From: Pseudomonadota bacterium
GTDB taxonomy: Bacteria > Pseudomonadota > Gammaproteobacteria > Steroidobacterales > Steroidobacteraceae
Length of the DNA: 64,000 bases
Reading direction: 5' to 3'
NCBI GenBank assembly: GCA_021822385.1
Contig: JAKARC010000009.1
Coordinates: 1-64,000, forward strand
The notes beneath the pieces are model-generated. The model was not told where the DNA came from, did no database searches, and saw only the letters and a program-made list of their open reading frames with translations. Each line of letters begins with the position of its first letter. Positions within the stretch are counted from its first letter, which is position 1. Positions 47,422-56,780 of the stretch are shown piece by piece. A program made the translations under genes and the position numbers.

Positions 47422-50010
47422 TCAGAGCCATTTCATCAGTCCGAGCGCGTATTCGTGCGCCAGCAGCTCATGCCAGGGATAGATGCGCACCTCGGTGGCG
47501 AACTGGCCGCAGCCGGGCGGCTCGGAGTCGAGGCGAAAGATGGCCGCGTCCCCCTCCCACTCGCCGGTGGGCTGCATCAGTGTGCGCCAGATGCCCGGCG
47601 GTGCCGCTGCGCCGAACGAGCACAACGGCGGCGGGTCGGTCACGGCCTGCGGCAGGAGCCGGCGGGCCACGAACTCCACGCGCACGTCGCTCGGCTGCAG
47701 TCCGGCCAGCCGCGCCGCCACGCGCATGCGCAGACTCTGGTCGCGCATGATCTCGGCCGAAGCGTCTTCGAGCAGGCGCAGATCGACGCGGCTCCAGGCC
47801 TGGCGGACCCGCTGCTGCCACTCGGCCAGCCGCCGGGCACCGGCGTACTGGTCCTGCGCCAGATGCGCGTGGTGGGCGGCCGCCGGATGGTAGAGCTGAT
47901 CGGTGTAATCCCGCAGCACGCGCTGCATGTTGAAGCGCGGTGTCACCGTCATCATGGCCTGCTTGGCACGCCGGACCCAGCCGGGGGAAAATCCGTCCGG
48001 CCCGCGCCGGTAGTAGAGCGGGATCACTTCTTCCTGCAGCGTGTGCAGGATCAGCTCCGCCTCGATCGAATCGCGCCGGTTCCAGTCCTGCACGTCCGAG
48101 GGTGGGATGCCCCAGCCGTTACCGTCCAGACATCCCTCCGCCCACCAGCCATCGAGGATGCTCAGGTTCAACCGCCCATTGATCGCGGCTTTGATGCCGG
48201 AGGTGCCGCTCGCCTCGAGCGGGGCGATCGGCGTGTTCAGCCACACATCGACGCCCGAGACCAGCGAGCGGGCGAGCTGCAGATCGTAGTCCTCGAGGAA
48301 GATGATCCGGCCGATGAACTCCGGGGAAGTCATCAGCTGGCGGATCTCGCGCAGCAGATCCTTGCCGGGCTCGTCGGCCGGGTGTGCCTTGCCGGCGAAC
48401 AGCAGCACCACCGGTCGCTGCGGGTCGTTGAGTAGCCGTGCGAGCCGGGCGCGGTCGCGGAACAGCAGTGTGGCGCGTTTATACGTGGCGAACCGCCGCG
48501 CGAAGCCGATGGTCAGCACATCCGGACAGGACGGATCGAGTAGGCGCGTGATCCGTGCCAGCTGCGCCAGGCTGAGGCCCTTGCGGGCGTACTCGCGCTC
48601 GAGCCGGGTGCGCACCGCGTCCAGCATCTTCGCCTTGACCGCCTGCGCGGTCCGCCAGAAGCGCTCATCCGGCACGTTCGCCAGCACCGTCCAGAAGGAC
48701 TGATCGCACAATCGCTCGGTCCAGTCGCGGCCGAGCTCGGCATCGAAGAACTCGCTCCACAGCTTGTGCAGGAAGGTGGGGACATGCACGCCATTGGTGA
48801 CGAACCCCACGGGATTGTCCTCGGGGCGCACCTCCGGCCAGTGGTCGGCGCACAGCTCGGCCGAGACCCGGCCGTGGATGCGGCTGACGCCGTTGACTCG
48901 CCGCGCGCCGTTCAGCGCCAGACGGGTCATGTTGAACATGCCCGGGACGGCCGGCGCACGGCCGAGCTCGAGGAAGCGCTCCGCGGGGATGCCGAGCGCG
49001 TTGATGAAGTCCTGGAAGTGCTCGAGGATCAGTCCATGCCCGAACGCATCGTGTCCGGCGGCCACCGGCGTATGTGTGGTGAACACGCAGGCCGAGGCCG
49101 TCGCCTCCAGCGCGGCATCGAAGGGCAGCCCCGCATTCTTGTGCTCGCGCACCAGCTCGAGGATGAGGAACGCGGCGTGGCCCTCGTTCAAGTGCCAGAC
49201 GGCCGGCGCCAGCCCGAGGGCGCGCAGGGCGCGCACCCCGCCGATACCGAGGATCATCTCCTGGCGCACGCGGGTCGATTCGTCCCCGCCATAGAGCCGC
49301 CGGGTGATGTCCCGATCCGAGGGCGCGTTCTCCGGGGTGTTCGTGTCGAGCAGATAGACCGGCACGCGGCCGGCCCGGGCCTTCCAGATCCGCGCCACCA
49401 CGTCGCGCCCGCCGATCTTCACCGTGATTGTGATCCAGGCGCCGTCGGCCGCACGCACCGGCTCGACCGGCAGGTCGCGCGGATCGTGGGCCTTGTATTC
49501 CGCGTGCTGCATGCCGTCATCGTCGACGGTCTGGGTGAAATAACCTTGCTCGTACAGCAGCCCAACGGCAAGGAAGTGCGCGCCGGCGTCGCTTGCGGCC
49601 TTGCAATAGTCTCCCGCCAGGACACCGAGCCCCCCCGAATAAATCGGGAAGCTTTCGTGAAAGCCGTATTCGGCGCAGAAATAGGCGACCAGCGGCTCGC
49701 CGGCACGCGGCGTGGCGGCCAGATAGGCGTCGAGGCGCTGCATGGCGGCCGCGTAGCGGCCGAGGTACTGCGGATCGCTCGCGGCCGCATCGAGCGCGCG
49801 CTGCGGCAGACAGCGCAGCATCAGTCGGGGGTTGCCGCTACACTGGTTCCACAGCTCCGGATCCAGATCCTCGAACAGCGCCCGGGCCGGGCGATGCCAG
49901 CTGAAGAAGAGATTGCCGGCGAGCTCGGGCAGACGCGCCAGCGCTTCGGGAATGACGGGAGTGACTTCAATCAGGGACTTGCGCATGCGTATTGGGTCGG
50001 AATCGTTCAC
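47422..50010 (-). CDS. glgP: Alpha-glucan (glycogen/maltodextrin) phosphorylase
   Basis: This GT35 phosphorylase releases glucose-1-phosphate from alpha-1,4-glucans using PLP. The 862-residue form has an N-terminal DUF3417 segment (FFSWHRPARALFEDLDPELW). Core motifs are YFCAEYGFHESFPIYSGGLG, HLNEGHAAFLILE and the PLP-lysine region EASGTSGIKAAINGRLN. I keep the GTG start at 50010 (then NDSDPIRMRKS); ATG 49986 is a close alternative, and neither has a strong ribosome binding site. It is the first gene of the glgP-glgC-GH57-LEA operon, so synthesis and breakdown enzymes share a transcript. Confidence 0.94.
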   Translation of the reverse strand: MNDSDPIRMRKSLIEVTPVIPEALARLPELAGNLFFSWHRPARALFEDLDPELWNQCSGNPRLMLRCLPQRALDAAASDPQYLGRYAAAMQRLDAYLAATPRAGEPLVAYFCAEYGFHESFPIYSGGLGVLAGDYCKAASDAGAHFLAVGLLYEQGYFTQTVDDDGMQHAEYKAHDPRDLPVEPVRAADGAWITITVKIGGRDVVARIWKARAGRVPVYLLDTNTPENAPSDRDITRRLYGGDESTRVRQEMILGIGGVRALRALGLAPAVWHLNEGHAAFLILELVREHKNAGLPFDAALEATASACVFTTHTPVAAGHDAFGHGLILEHFQDFINALGIPAERFLELGRAPAVPGMFNMTRLALNGARRVNGVSRIHGRVSAELCADHWPEVRPEDNPVGFVTNGVHVPTFLHKLWSEFFDAELGRDWTERLCDQSFWTVLANVPDERFWRTAQAVKAKMLDAVRTRLEREYARKGLSLAQLARITRLLDPSCPDVLTIGFARRFATYKRATLLFRDRARLARLLNDPQRPVVLLFAGKAHPADEPGKDLLREIRQLMTSPEFIGRIIFLEDYDLQLARSLVSGVDVWLNTPIAPLEASGTSGIKAAINGRLNLSILDGWWAEGCLDGNGWGIPPSDVQDWNRRDSIEAELILHTLQEEVIPLYYRRGPDGFSPGWVRRAKQAMMTVTPRFNMQRVLRDYTDQLYHPAAAHHAHLAQDQYAGARRLAEWQQRVRQAWSRVDLRLLEDASAEIMRDQSLRMRVAARLAGLQPSDVRVEFVARRLLPQAVTDPPPLCSFGAAAPPGIWRTLMQPTGEWEGDAAIFRLDSEPPGCGQFATEVRIYPWHELLAHEYALGLMKWL

Positions 50011-51063
50011 GAACCCGGCAGTCTAGCCGCTTCGGCCGGCGCGCGCGCGGACCGCTGCGAGAATCCCAGAGAACGTCACAGGCGTCTGTGCGTGAGTGTG
50101 TGGTGTTCTGGGTGGTCGATGAGTGGGGATATCCCCGGATTTGTGAGGAATACGGAGGTCGATTGGGGACCGATTGAGGCGCAGGACGTTGCTCATGCAG
50201 GGGCGGGGCCAGGGAGCGCGCGGAAGCGATCGCCGCGAGGTGCGAGGAAGAGGTGGCGCGGCGCTGGTAGGCGGATTCGGCAATATTGGCGATGACTGGG
50301 CCGGCACCGCCGCAGACGTGCATCGTTCATTCAGCGGTGCGCACGATCGTCATCGCGGCGCGATGACACCGGCCGAAATGCGGGAATTCGGGCGGAAATC
50401 CGCGCCCCCGATGCCTCCCCCAGTCGAGCATGAGAGTGTCATTACGCGCAATGCCAGCGGCTTGCGGGATCGAGATGCCCGCGAGCGTCGCCGGCACAAT
50501 TTTTCTTACCCAGGGCCGGAGCGATCGACGAATCGCCTCACCGAGGCTGCGTTCGGCACAGCATCGCGCGTGTCAGCCGTACCCAGGACCAGAACTCCCG
50601 CGGCGGTACATTCACGGGCTCGGCGATGTATTCGGTCCACCAGGCATCGTCTGAAACCGCTGTTGCGATGTGCGCGATGGCCGGCGGGGCGCACAAGATC
50701 GAGGCGACCGTGAACACCGAGTTCTGCGTCGGCGGCACTGCTACAGTGGAACATCGTGACGCGTCACGCGCTGCTGAGGAAAGCACTCGACAAGCGTCAC
50801 TCGCCTGCGCCAGATTTGATGGGCCGGTTGCCACGGGGACTGCACTGCCGTTGCGCCCATTGCCGCCGTCCGATCTGTCACCGCGCAGCACATCGTGCCG
50901 ATGCCTCGCCGCGGGGGCGCAAATTCTCAGCCAATTCGCACAAGAATGCAGTGATCAGAGACCACCGCACTCCGTGCCGGAAACCTGGCGCGAACCAGTC
51001 GAGTCCGCGCCCGCCCGGACGACTCGTCCATGCGATAATCGCAACGGGCGAGGGAGACTCATC
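50011..51063. other. Gene-poor 1 kb stretch upstream of glgP
   Basis: There is no gene I can assert here. It carries a perfect palindrome GGGGATATCCCC at 50125-50136, 115 bases before glgP, a plausible regulatory site. The minus-strand frame 50538-50891 ends in a stretch with coding-like GC-rich third positions and a Trp/Tyr/Phe-rich run (DDAWWTEYIAEP, REFWSWVRLTRAML). It could be a gene remnant, but I recognise no family and no start signal. Confidence 0.4.
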
Positions 51064-51567
51064 ATGCTCGAGCACGTGCGCGGCGTCAGATCCTGGCAGG
51101 CCTTGTGTGCTGTCGCGGCATTGATCTGTGTGGGCTGTGCGCAGGCCTCTGTGCCGTCGCTGCCCCTCCAGAGCCTCACGCACTTCCCGCGCACCACGCT
51201 CACCATTGCGGCGGGCACGCGTGTGTATCGATTCCACGTCTGGGTCGCCAACACGCCAGCGCGCCAGATCCAGGGATTGATGTTCGTGCGCGATCTGCCC
51301 GCGAGCGAAGGCATGTTGTTCCCGCTGCATCCGCCGCAGGTGGCGCTGTTCTGGATGGAGAACACCTACATCCCGCTCGATATGCTGTTCGTGGCACCGA
51401 ACGGACGCATTGCCAAGATCGTCGCCAACGCCCCGCCCTTCTCCCTGAAGACGATCTCCTCCGGCGTACCGGTGGAAGCGGTGATCGAGATCAGGGGCGG
51501 TGAGGCTGGTGCGCTTGGGCTCGCCGTGGGTCAGTCGGTCAGCTGGAACCCGCCGACGGCCGGTTGA
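51064..51567 (+). CDS. DUF192-family exported protein
   Basis: This 167-residue protein has an N-terminal signal sequence (WQALCAVAALICVGCAQAS) and a DUF192 domain. Signature stretches are RQIQGLMFVRDLPASEGMLF, FWMENTYIPLDMLFV and VEAVIEIRGGEAGALGLAVG. DUF192 proteins are small beta-fold periplasmic or secreted proteins of unknown function. Cys at position 23 might act as a lipid anchor, but the preceding residues are not a canonical lipobox. ATG 51064 has GGGAGA upstream. It stands alone, with no operon partner. Confidence 0.85.
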   Translation: MLEHVRGVRSWQALCAVAALICVGCAQASVPSLPLQSLTHFPRTTLTIAAGTRVYRFHVWVANTPARQIQGLMFVRDLPASEGMLFPLHPPQVALFWMENTYIPLDMLFVAPNGRIAKIVANAPPFSLKTISSGVPVEAVIEIRGGEAGALGLAVGQSVSWNPPTAG

Positions 51568-51701
51568 GAGCGGGTTCCCCGCCACTCCCGCGGACGGCGC
51601 GGCGCCCTGCAGCGCTCGCGCGGCCGGCTCATCTGCGAGTCATGCGAACCGATCCTCACACCCGAACGGGGCGCGGATCCCGCATGATTTGTGTCTTCTT
51701 A

Positions 51702-51726
51702 ACAACATTCACAGGAAAAATGTTGT
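51702..51726. repeat. Inverted repeat in the AT-rich leader
   Basis: ACAACATT (51702-51709) and AATGTTGT (51719-51726) are exact reverse complements around a nine-base spacer. This could be a regulator-binding site or an RNA hairpin. It lies about 190 bases upstream of the candidate receptor promoter. Confidence 0.4.
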
Positions 51727-51909
51727 CTTATTGCTGCAACAAAATTCACTTCGTCCGAGGATCAGCCCAAGATGCTGGCAGTCATCGCGACCATTCCGCG
51801 ATGAAACGTGTAAAAAACACGATGAATTTACTGGCTTTTGGGATCATTTTGGATTTAAGCGGCAGTTTATGCATATGAGGCACGGATCGAACAGGGTGTG
51901 GTCACTCTG

Positions 51910-51937
51910 TTGCAGGTCGCAAACACCATGCTATATT
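51910..51937 (+). promoter_or_regulatory. Candidate promoter of the TonB-dependent receptor
   Basis: TTGCAG (51910-51915) and TATATT (51932-51937) with 16-base spacing resemble sigma70 elements, in locally AT-rich DNA on the correct strand about 190 bases before the receptor ATG. Read by eye, untested. Confidence 0.4.
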
Positions 51938-52123
51938 TCGAGTAACGGTGAACCAACCACAAGAACATCGCGAGGTTCGTAAACGCCGCTGGCGCCGGCT
52001 CGAGGAGGGATCCGAGAGGCGCTGCCCGGCTGAACGCGGTGTTGCGTGGTCTCGATTTCACCCAGGTCCCATTCGCAGGCCCTCGGGCCCGCTTACACCT
52101 TGAAATTTTGGGGAGACAGTCGA

Positions 52124-54994
52124 ATGCCTAACAGGAATCCGAGCAGTTCATCGGGGGGCTCGGCCGTTCGCAGTGCCGTGAAGCGGGCGCTGGCGTGCGG
52201 TGCGATTGCCGCGCTGGGTGCCGGCACTCTGGTTGCCTACGCGACACCGGCGCCGACGCCCAAGGCGCAGGCGACGACGGCGCCCGCGGCGCAAAACGCT
52301 GCTGCCGCTCCGGCCTCCCTGCAAACCATCATCGTCACCGGCACCCTGATCCCGCGGCCGGCATCCCAGACCGCCGAGGCGATCACCATCATCAAGGCGC
52401 GGCACCTGCGTAACCTGGGCGTGGTCAACGTCGAGCAGGCCGTTGACCAGGTGACTTCGAATGTCGCTGCGCCCATCAATATCGCCCAGTCTGTCGGAGA
52501 ATTCACCGGTGGCGGCACCTTTGCCAACCTGCGTGACCTCGGCATCGGTCGGACGCTGGTGCTCCTCGATGGCCACCGTCTGGCGGATAACGTCTCGATC
52601 GGCAGCGCTGTCGACCTCAGTGGCATTCCCTTCTCGGCCATCCAGAATGTGCAGGTGTTGCGGGAAGGGGCCTCGGCCATCTACGGATCGGACGCCATCG
52701 CAGGCGTGATCAATTTCGTCACCAAGCGCAGTTACCAGGGCGCGGAGGTCAATGTCGATTTGGATCATCCGCAGGAGCCCGGCGGCAGCTCGGCTGACGT
52801 GGACTTCACGGCCGGATATGGCAGCCTCGCGCGCAACGGCTACAACATCATGTTTACCGGCAGCTACAGCAAGCAGGACTCGCTCATTGCTGCACAGCGC
52901 TCGTTCGCCCGCACCGGATTCAATCCGGCCCTCGGCTTGGCGAACGTCAACGGCCCCACCGGCACGACTCCGGGCAGCTATACCGATGCCAACGGCAATC
53001 TCTGGCAGGTGGGCTACCCGCAGTGCGCCGGCAATCCGGAACTCGCCGTCTATCAGGGCTCGCCCTATCTCGGCGACTGCGAATACCTCTATTCCGCGGT
53101 GGTCGATCTGCTGCCGCCCTCGAGCGAGGCGTCGGGGCTGCTTCAGATCACCAAGACGCTGCCGGACAACAACAAGTTGCGCCTGCAGTATTTCTACACC
53201 CAGTCGAAGGTCGTCGACTGGGGCGGGCCGCAGACGTTCTCGTTCGAGATGACACCCCAGGCCGATCCGACCTATTTCCCGACCGCGGCAGAGTCGACGT
53301 GCTACGGAAACGTGGTCGTGGGCGGAAACTGCACGGCAGCGCCGGATCTGACCCAGCCCATCGTGGTGGGCTGGACGGATGCGCAGAACAACCGCTATAC
53401 GGAAGACCTCAATACCGAGCAGCGGGCGCTGCTCACCTTCTCCGGTCACAACGACGGGTGGACCTACACGGCGAGCTTGAATTACAGCAAGAACACGACC
53501 ACGGAAAGCACCGTCGGCGGCTATGCCAACTATTCGGTGCTGGCGCCGACCACGGATCCGAACACGGGAAATCAGATTCTCAGCAATCTGATCAATCCCT
53601 TCGGCCCGCAGACCGCGGCCGGCAATGCCCTCATCAACAGCTCGTATCTGAATGGCGTATACGACATCGGTAGTCTGCAGCATTGGGGTATCAGCGCGCA
53701 CGCCAGCCACCGGTTGGGCGATGCCTTCCATTCCGGGCATTCATCGGTGCTGGCGGTCGGATTCTCCGCGCACGAGGATCGCATCAATACCGGCACGACA
53801 CCACTTGCGGTCCCGCTGTATTCCGCACTCCTGTTCTCGCCCACCTCGGTCGTGGGCAGCCGCAACGACGAGGCGATCTTCGCCGAGTTGTATGTGCCGA
53901 TGAGCAGCCACTTCGAGGCCACCATCTCGGATCGCGAAGACCGTTACAGCGACTTTGGCGAAACCAACAACAGCAAGCTGGCGCTGCGCTATCAGCCGTC
54001 GCGCTACATCACCTTCCGGGCAACCGCATCCACAGGCTTCCGGGCGCCCACGCTGACCGATCTGTATTCCCCCGATATTCTCGGGGCCACGGGCGGCACG
54101 ATGGGGGCCTCGAATCCCGACTGCGTCGCGCCGAGCTACGACCCGCCCGAGTTCACCAAGACGGTGTGCACTTCGCAGGGGCTGGCTCTGTACGGCGGTA
54201 ATCGGAATCTGAAGCCCGAGACGTCGCAGAACTTCGATGTTGGCATCATCGTCGAGCCCATCACCAACCTTGGCATTACCCTCGACTACTACCGCATCAA
54301 CATCAGTAATGCGCTGGGCGGTGTGCCCTACGGGGCGATTTACGAAAACCCAAGCGAATTTTCCAGCTATTACCACCTCACCAGTACGGGTACACTTTCA
54401 ACGGCCGCAAACGCCAATACCCAATGTCCGACCTACACGGCATCGACCTGCGGATATGTCCTGCAGCTTACGACGAACACCGGGGGCCTCACCACGGATG
54501 GCTTCGACCTGAGTGTGGAGTACATGAAGCAGACCCCGATCGGCACGTTCCGACTGCATCTGCGTGGAACGCTGATCACACACTTCGAGCTGCAGGAATA
54601 CAGCGGTGGGCCGGAGGTTAACCTGCTCGGCTGGTACAACCAGGGCAACGAGCCGGCGATCCGCTGGCAGCACAACCTCGAGATCGACTGGACGAATCCG
54701 AACGGCAACTGGAGCGCCGGGATCGAGAATCACTTCTTGTCGCACTACATCGACGAAAATCCAACCGCCACGGGCGCGCAGCGCATCGTGGGCGACCAGT
54801 CGACCTGGGATGTCTATGCGTCCTATCGGCCGATCCGACCGCTCACCGTCCTGTTTGGCATCCGGAACGTATTCAATCAGGTGCCGCCGTTCTCCAATCA
54901 GGTCGGCAACTGGCCGGCAGGTTACAACCCGATCTTCTCGAACCCAATCATGAGGGACTTCTACCTCAATCTGAGCTATCGGTTCGGGACCTGA
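52124..54994 (+). CDS. TonB-dependent outer-membrane receptor
   Basis: This 956-residue outer-membrane transporter has an N-terminal signal peptide (about 1-45, hydrophobic ALACGAIAALGAGTLVAYA) and a plug domain from about residue 65. The TonB box-like segment is TIIVTGTLIPRP, then the family motifs FANLRDLGIGRTLVLLDGHR and VLREGASAIYGSDAIAGVIN. The 22-strand barrel ends DFYLNLSYRFGT. FRATASTGFRAPTLTDLYSP and NLKPETSQNFDVGI are typical barrel blocks. ATG 52124 has GGGGAG eight bases upstream. The substrate could be a siderophore, oligopeptide or glycan and cannot be read. A terminator closes the gene. Confidence 0.94.
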   Translation: MPNRNPSSSSGGSAVRSAVKRALACGAIAALGAGTLVAYATPAPTPKAQATTAPAAQNAAAAPASLQTIIVTGTLIPRPASQTAEAITIIKARHLRNLGVVNVEQAVDQVTSNVAAPINIAQSVGEFTGGGTFANLRDLGIGRTLVLLDGHRLADNVSIGSAVDLSGIPFSAIQNVQVLREGASAIYGSDAIAGVINFVTKRSYQGAEVNVDLDHPQEPGGSSADVDFTAGYGSLARNGYNIMFTGSYSKQDSLIAAQRSFARTGFNPALGLANVNGPTGTTPGSYTDANGNLWQVGYPQCAGNPELAVYQGSPYLGDCEYLYSAVVDLLPPSSEASGLLQITKTLPDNNKLRLQYFYTQSKVVDWGGPQTFSFEMTPQADPTYFPTAAESTCYGNVVVGGNCTAAPDLTQPIVVGWTDAQNNRYTEDLNTEQRALLTFSGHNDGWTYTASLNYSKNTTTESTVGGYANYSVLAPTTDPNTGNQILSNLINPFGPQTAAGNALINSSYLNGVYDIGSLQHWGISAHASHRLGDAFHSGHSSVLAVGFSAHEDRINTGTTPLAVPLYSALLFSPTSVVGSRNDEAIFAELYVPMSSHFEATISDREDRYSDFGETNNSKLALRYQPSRYITFRATASTGFRAPTLTDLYSPDILGATGGTMGASNPDCVAPSYDPPEFTKTVCTSQGLALYGGNRNLKPETSQNFDVGIIVEPITNLGITLDYYRINISNALGGVPYGAIYENPSEFSSYYHLTSTGTLSTAANANTQCPTYTASTCGYVLQLTTNTGGLTTDGFDLSVEYMKQTPIGTFRLHLRGTLITHFELQEYSGGPEVNLLGWYNQGNEPAIRWQHNLEIDWTNPNGNWSAGIENHFLSHYIDENPTATGAQRIVGDQSTWDVYASYRPIRPLTVLFGIRNVFNQVPPFSNQVGNWPAGYNPIFSNPIMRDFYLNLSYRFGT

Positions 54995-55012
54995 GTGAGT
55001 CTCGCCTCGGGA

Positions 55013-55040
55013 ACGGGCACCCGCCGCGGCGGGTGCCCGT
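55013..55040. repeat. 13-bp perfect hairpin after the receptor gene
   Basis: ACGGGCACCCGCC (55013-55025) pairs exactly with GGCGGGTGCCCGT (55028-55040). It lies 19 bases after the receptor stop codon with no T-run. It may protect the mRNA 3' end or act with the following terminator. Confidence 0.6.
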
Positions 55041-55075
55041 CTCCCCCCGGCGCGATGGCGTGACGGATCGATCTG

Positions 55076-55101
55076 AAGCCCTGCCTCGGCAGGGCTTTTT
55101 T
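55076..55101 (+). terminator. Rho-independent terminator of the receptor gene
   Basis: AAGCCCTGCC (55076-55085) and GGCAGGGCTT (55088-55097) form a ten-pair stem ending in a run of six T (55096-55101). This is a classic intrinsic terminator on the plus strand, placed between the receptor and the aspartyl protease. Confidence 0.85.
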
Positions 55102-55153
55102 ATGCGCGTGCATCAGCGAGCTTCCTTCGGCGTATAGTGGAAGGTAGAGACTG

Positions 55154-56134
55154 GTGAACCTGTCGGGGTTCAGCGTGAAATCCCGTACGATGATTCTCCT
55201 GATCATGGCGTGCCTCGCCTCAGCGCCCCCGGCGGCCGCGCGCACGAGTGCGGCCCACTCACCCCAGCCGCGAGGTCCTCTCGCATCCGCCCCGACGCAT
55301 ATTGATCACGGCAGGATCGTGGTTCCCGTGCGGATCGACGGCCAGGGACCCTTCCCGTTTCTGCTCGATACGGGCGCCAACGGCTCGATGATCTCACCCT
55401 GGCTGGTCCGGCTGCTGGGGCTGGTCCCCGGACGGGGTACGCTGGAGCGGGTCGAGGGCGTGACGGGAACACAACCCCTGCCCTGGGTTCAGATCCGGAG
55501 ACTGCGCGTCGGCCGGATTGTCAAGACCGATGTGCGCATGCCGATCTGCACCACGCCCATCATGACCCACCTCGGCGGCATTCTCGGTGTGGCGGGTTTC
55601 GGTCCGGTGCGCATCGCGGTGGACTTTCGCCACGAGCGGGTCTCAATCACCCGTTCGGGACCGGGCATGCTCTGGGGCTTTCTCGACATCCATGCCGAGC
55701 GCACGCCGGGGGGGTTGCTGATGGTGCCGGCGCGGGTCGGCGGCGTGCGTGTCGAGGCGGTCATCGATACCGGCTCGCCCGATACCCTGGGCAATTTCGC
55801 GCTGCGCCGGGCGCTGCGCGCCGAGCGCCGGTTGCACGCGACGACCCCCATCTACGGCGTTACCCGCCAGGTCTCGCTCGGGGCCAGGGCACTGGCGCCG
55901 AACGTGATCCTCGGGCCGGCGGCCATCGAGCATCTTCCGATCGTGTATTCGAACGTGCCCATCTTCAAGGAATGGCATCTCGAGTCACGTCCGGCCCTGA
56001 TTGTCGGCATGGACGTGCTCGGCCGCGTGGACACCCTGGTACTCGATTACCCGCGGGCACGGATCTACATCCTGCCCGCGCCGCCGCCGGTCTCCATGAT
56101 GCTCGCCGCGGATTTTTCTGCGCCCGGCAGCTGA
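55154..56134 (+). CDS. Exported aspartyl protease-like protein with two DTG motifs
   Basis: This 326-residue protein has an N-terminal signal sequence (MILLIMACLASAPPAAA) and two retropepsin-like lobes. Asp72 lies in FLLDTGANGSMI and Asp205 in AVIDTGSPDTLG, each followed by a typical hydrophobic-glycine strand (GVAGFGPVRIAVDF, IVGMDVLGRVDTLVLDY). Bacterial retropepsin-like domains often act as homodimers with one DTG, so a single chain with both catalytic aspartates resembles pepsin organisation. I use GTG 55154, with AAGGTAGAGA upstream; ATG 55190 would place the signal peptide at the very start. The substrate is unknown. Confidence 0.78.
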   Translation: MNLSGFSVKSRTMILLIMACLASAPPAAARTSAAHSPQPRGPLASAPTHIDHGRIVVPVRIDGQGPFPFLLDTGANGSMISPWLVRLLGLVPGRGTLERVEGVTGTQPLPWVQIRRLRVGRIVKTDVRMPICTTPIMTHLGGILGVAGFGPVRIAVDFRHERVSITRSGPGMLWGFLDIHAERTPGGLLMVPARVGGVRVEAVIDTGSPDTLGNFALRRALRAERRLHATTPIYGVTRQVSLGARALAPNVILGPAAIEHLPIVYSNVPIFKEWHLESRPALIVGMDVLGRVDTLVLDYPRARIYILPAPPPVSMMLAADFSAPGS

Positions 56135-56138
56135 ATCG

Positions 56139-56780
56139 TTATAGAAACGTACGGATGACGCCGACCGAGAAGAGGTCCGGATGCGCGCCGAGCGCCGTCA
56201 GGCGGTCATATTCGGCCCGCACGGCCCAGTGCCCGACATTCCATTGCACACCGGCGCCGGCGGCGAAACCCGTGTTGGTGTGGTGCAGCTGGAACGGGGA
56301 GGTCCCACTGCCTGCGCAGCCACTGATGGTGCAGTCGGTCACAGTGAGCGCCCCGCCGAGGTCGCTGGTCATGCGCGAGACGCCCGCCTTGACGTACACG
56401 TCGATGAAGGGCTCGGGCAGGGGCAGGTAGAACACCCCAAACGCCGCCTCGCCCTTCTGCGACAGGTGGGTGCCGGTGATCGTGGCACCCCCGGCGCCGG
56501 TGAGTGACGCCGAGCCCCCGCCGAGGTCGAAATAATCGACTTCCACGCCGAACATCTCGAGTCCGCGCACACCGGCGGTGAGCTGAAAGCCGGAATCGCC
56601 GCGGTGCAGGTTGGCGAGCGGATTGAGGGCCACGGCATTCAGATGGGCGCGCACGTAGGCCGCGCCGGCGTAGATATTGAACAGGTTGCTGGCGTGCGCC
56701 GGCCGGCTGGCGGCGAGCGGCGCGGCCGCGAGCAGCGCCAGCGGCGCAATGCGGGCCCATCCCCGATCCCAGGCCATCAT
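56139..56780 (-). CDS. Small outer-membrane beta-barrel protein
   Basis: This 213-residue protein has a signal peptide (IAPLALLAAAPLAASRPAHAS) and alternating hydrophobic strands such as LFNIYAGAAYVRAHL, FQLTAGVRGLEMFGVEVDYF, AAFGVFYLPLPEPFIDVYVK and WAVRAEYDRLTAL. It ends in the aromatic-containing DLFSVGVIRTFL, consistent with an eight-stranded OmpA/OmpW-like barrel. ATG 56780 and ATG 56777 are adjacent, both behind GGAGG. The specific function is unknown. It converges with the aspartyl protease gene 4 bp away. Confidence 0.75.
   Translation of the reverse strand: MMAWDRGWARIAPLALLAAAPLAASRPAHASNLFNIYAGAAYVRAHLNAVALNPLANLHRGDSGFQLTAGVRGLEMFGVEVDYFDLGGGSASLTGAGGATITGTHLSQKGEAAFGVFYLPLPEPFIDVYVKAGVSRMTSDLGGALTVTDCTISGCAGSGTSPFQLHHTNTGFAAGAGVQWNVGHWAVRAEYDRLTALGAHPDLFSVGVIRTFL

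Larger units (their letters stand above)
51568..52123. other. AT-rich leader region of the TonB-dependent receptor
   Basis: No gene is supported in these 556 bases. From about 51680 to 51960 the composition drops sharply to AT-rich, unlike the rest of the window. The stretch contains an inverted repeat at 51702-51726, a promoter-like element at 51910-51937, and about 180 bases from there to the receptor start. Short frames here lack ribosome binding sites and resemble nothing known. Confidence 0.5.

Noticed and set aside
51684-51878. Short peptide frame in the AT-rich leader
   Set aside because: No ribosome binding site and no coding-like composition; the stretch is better explained as regulatory DNA.
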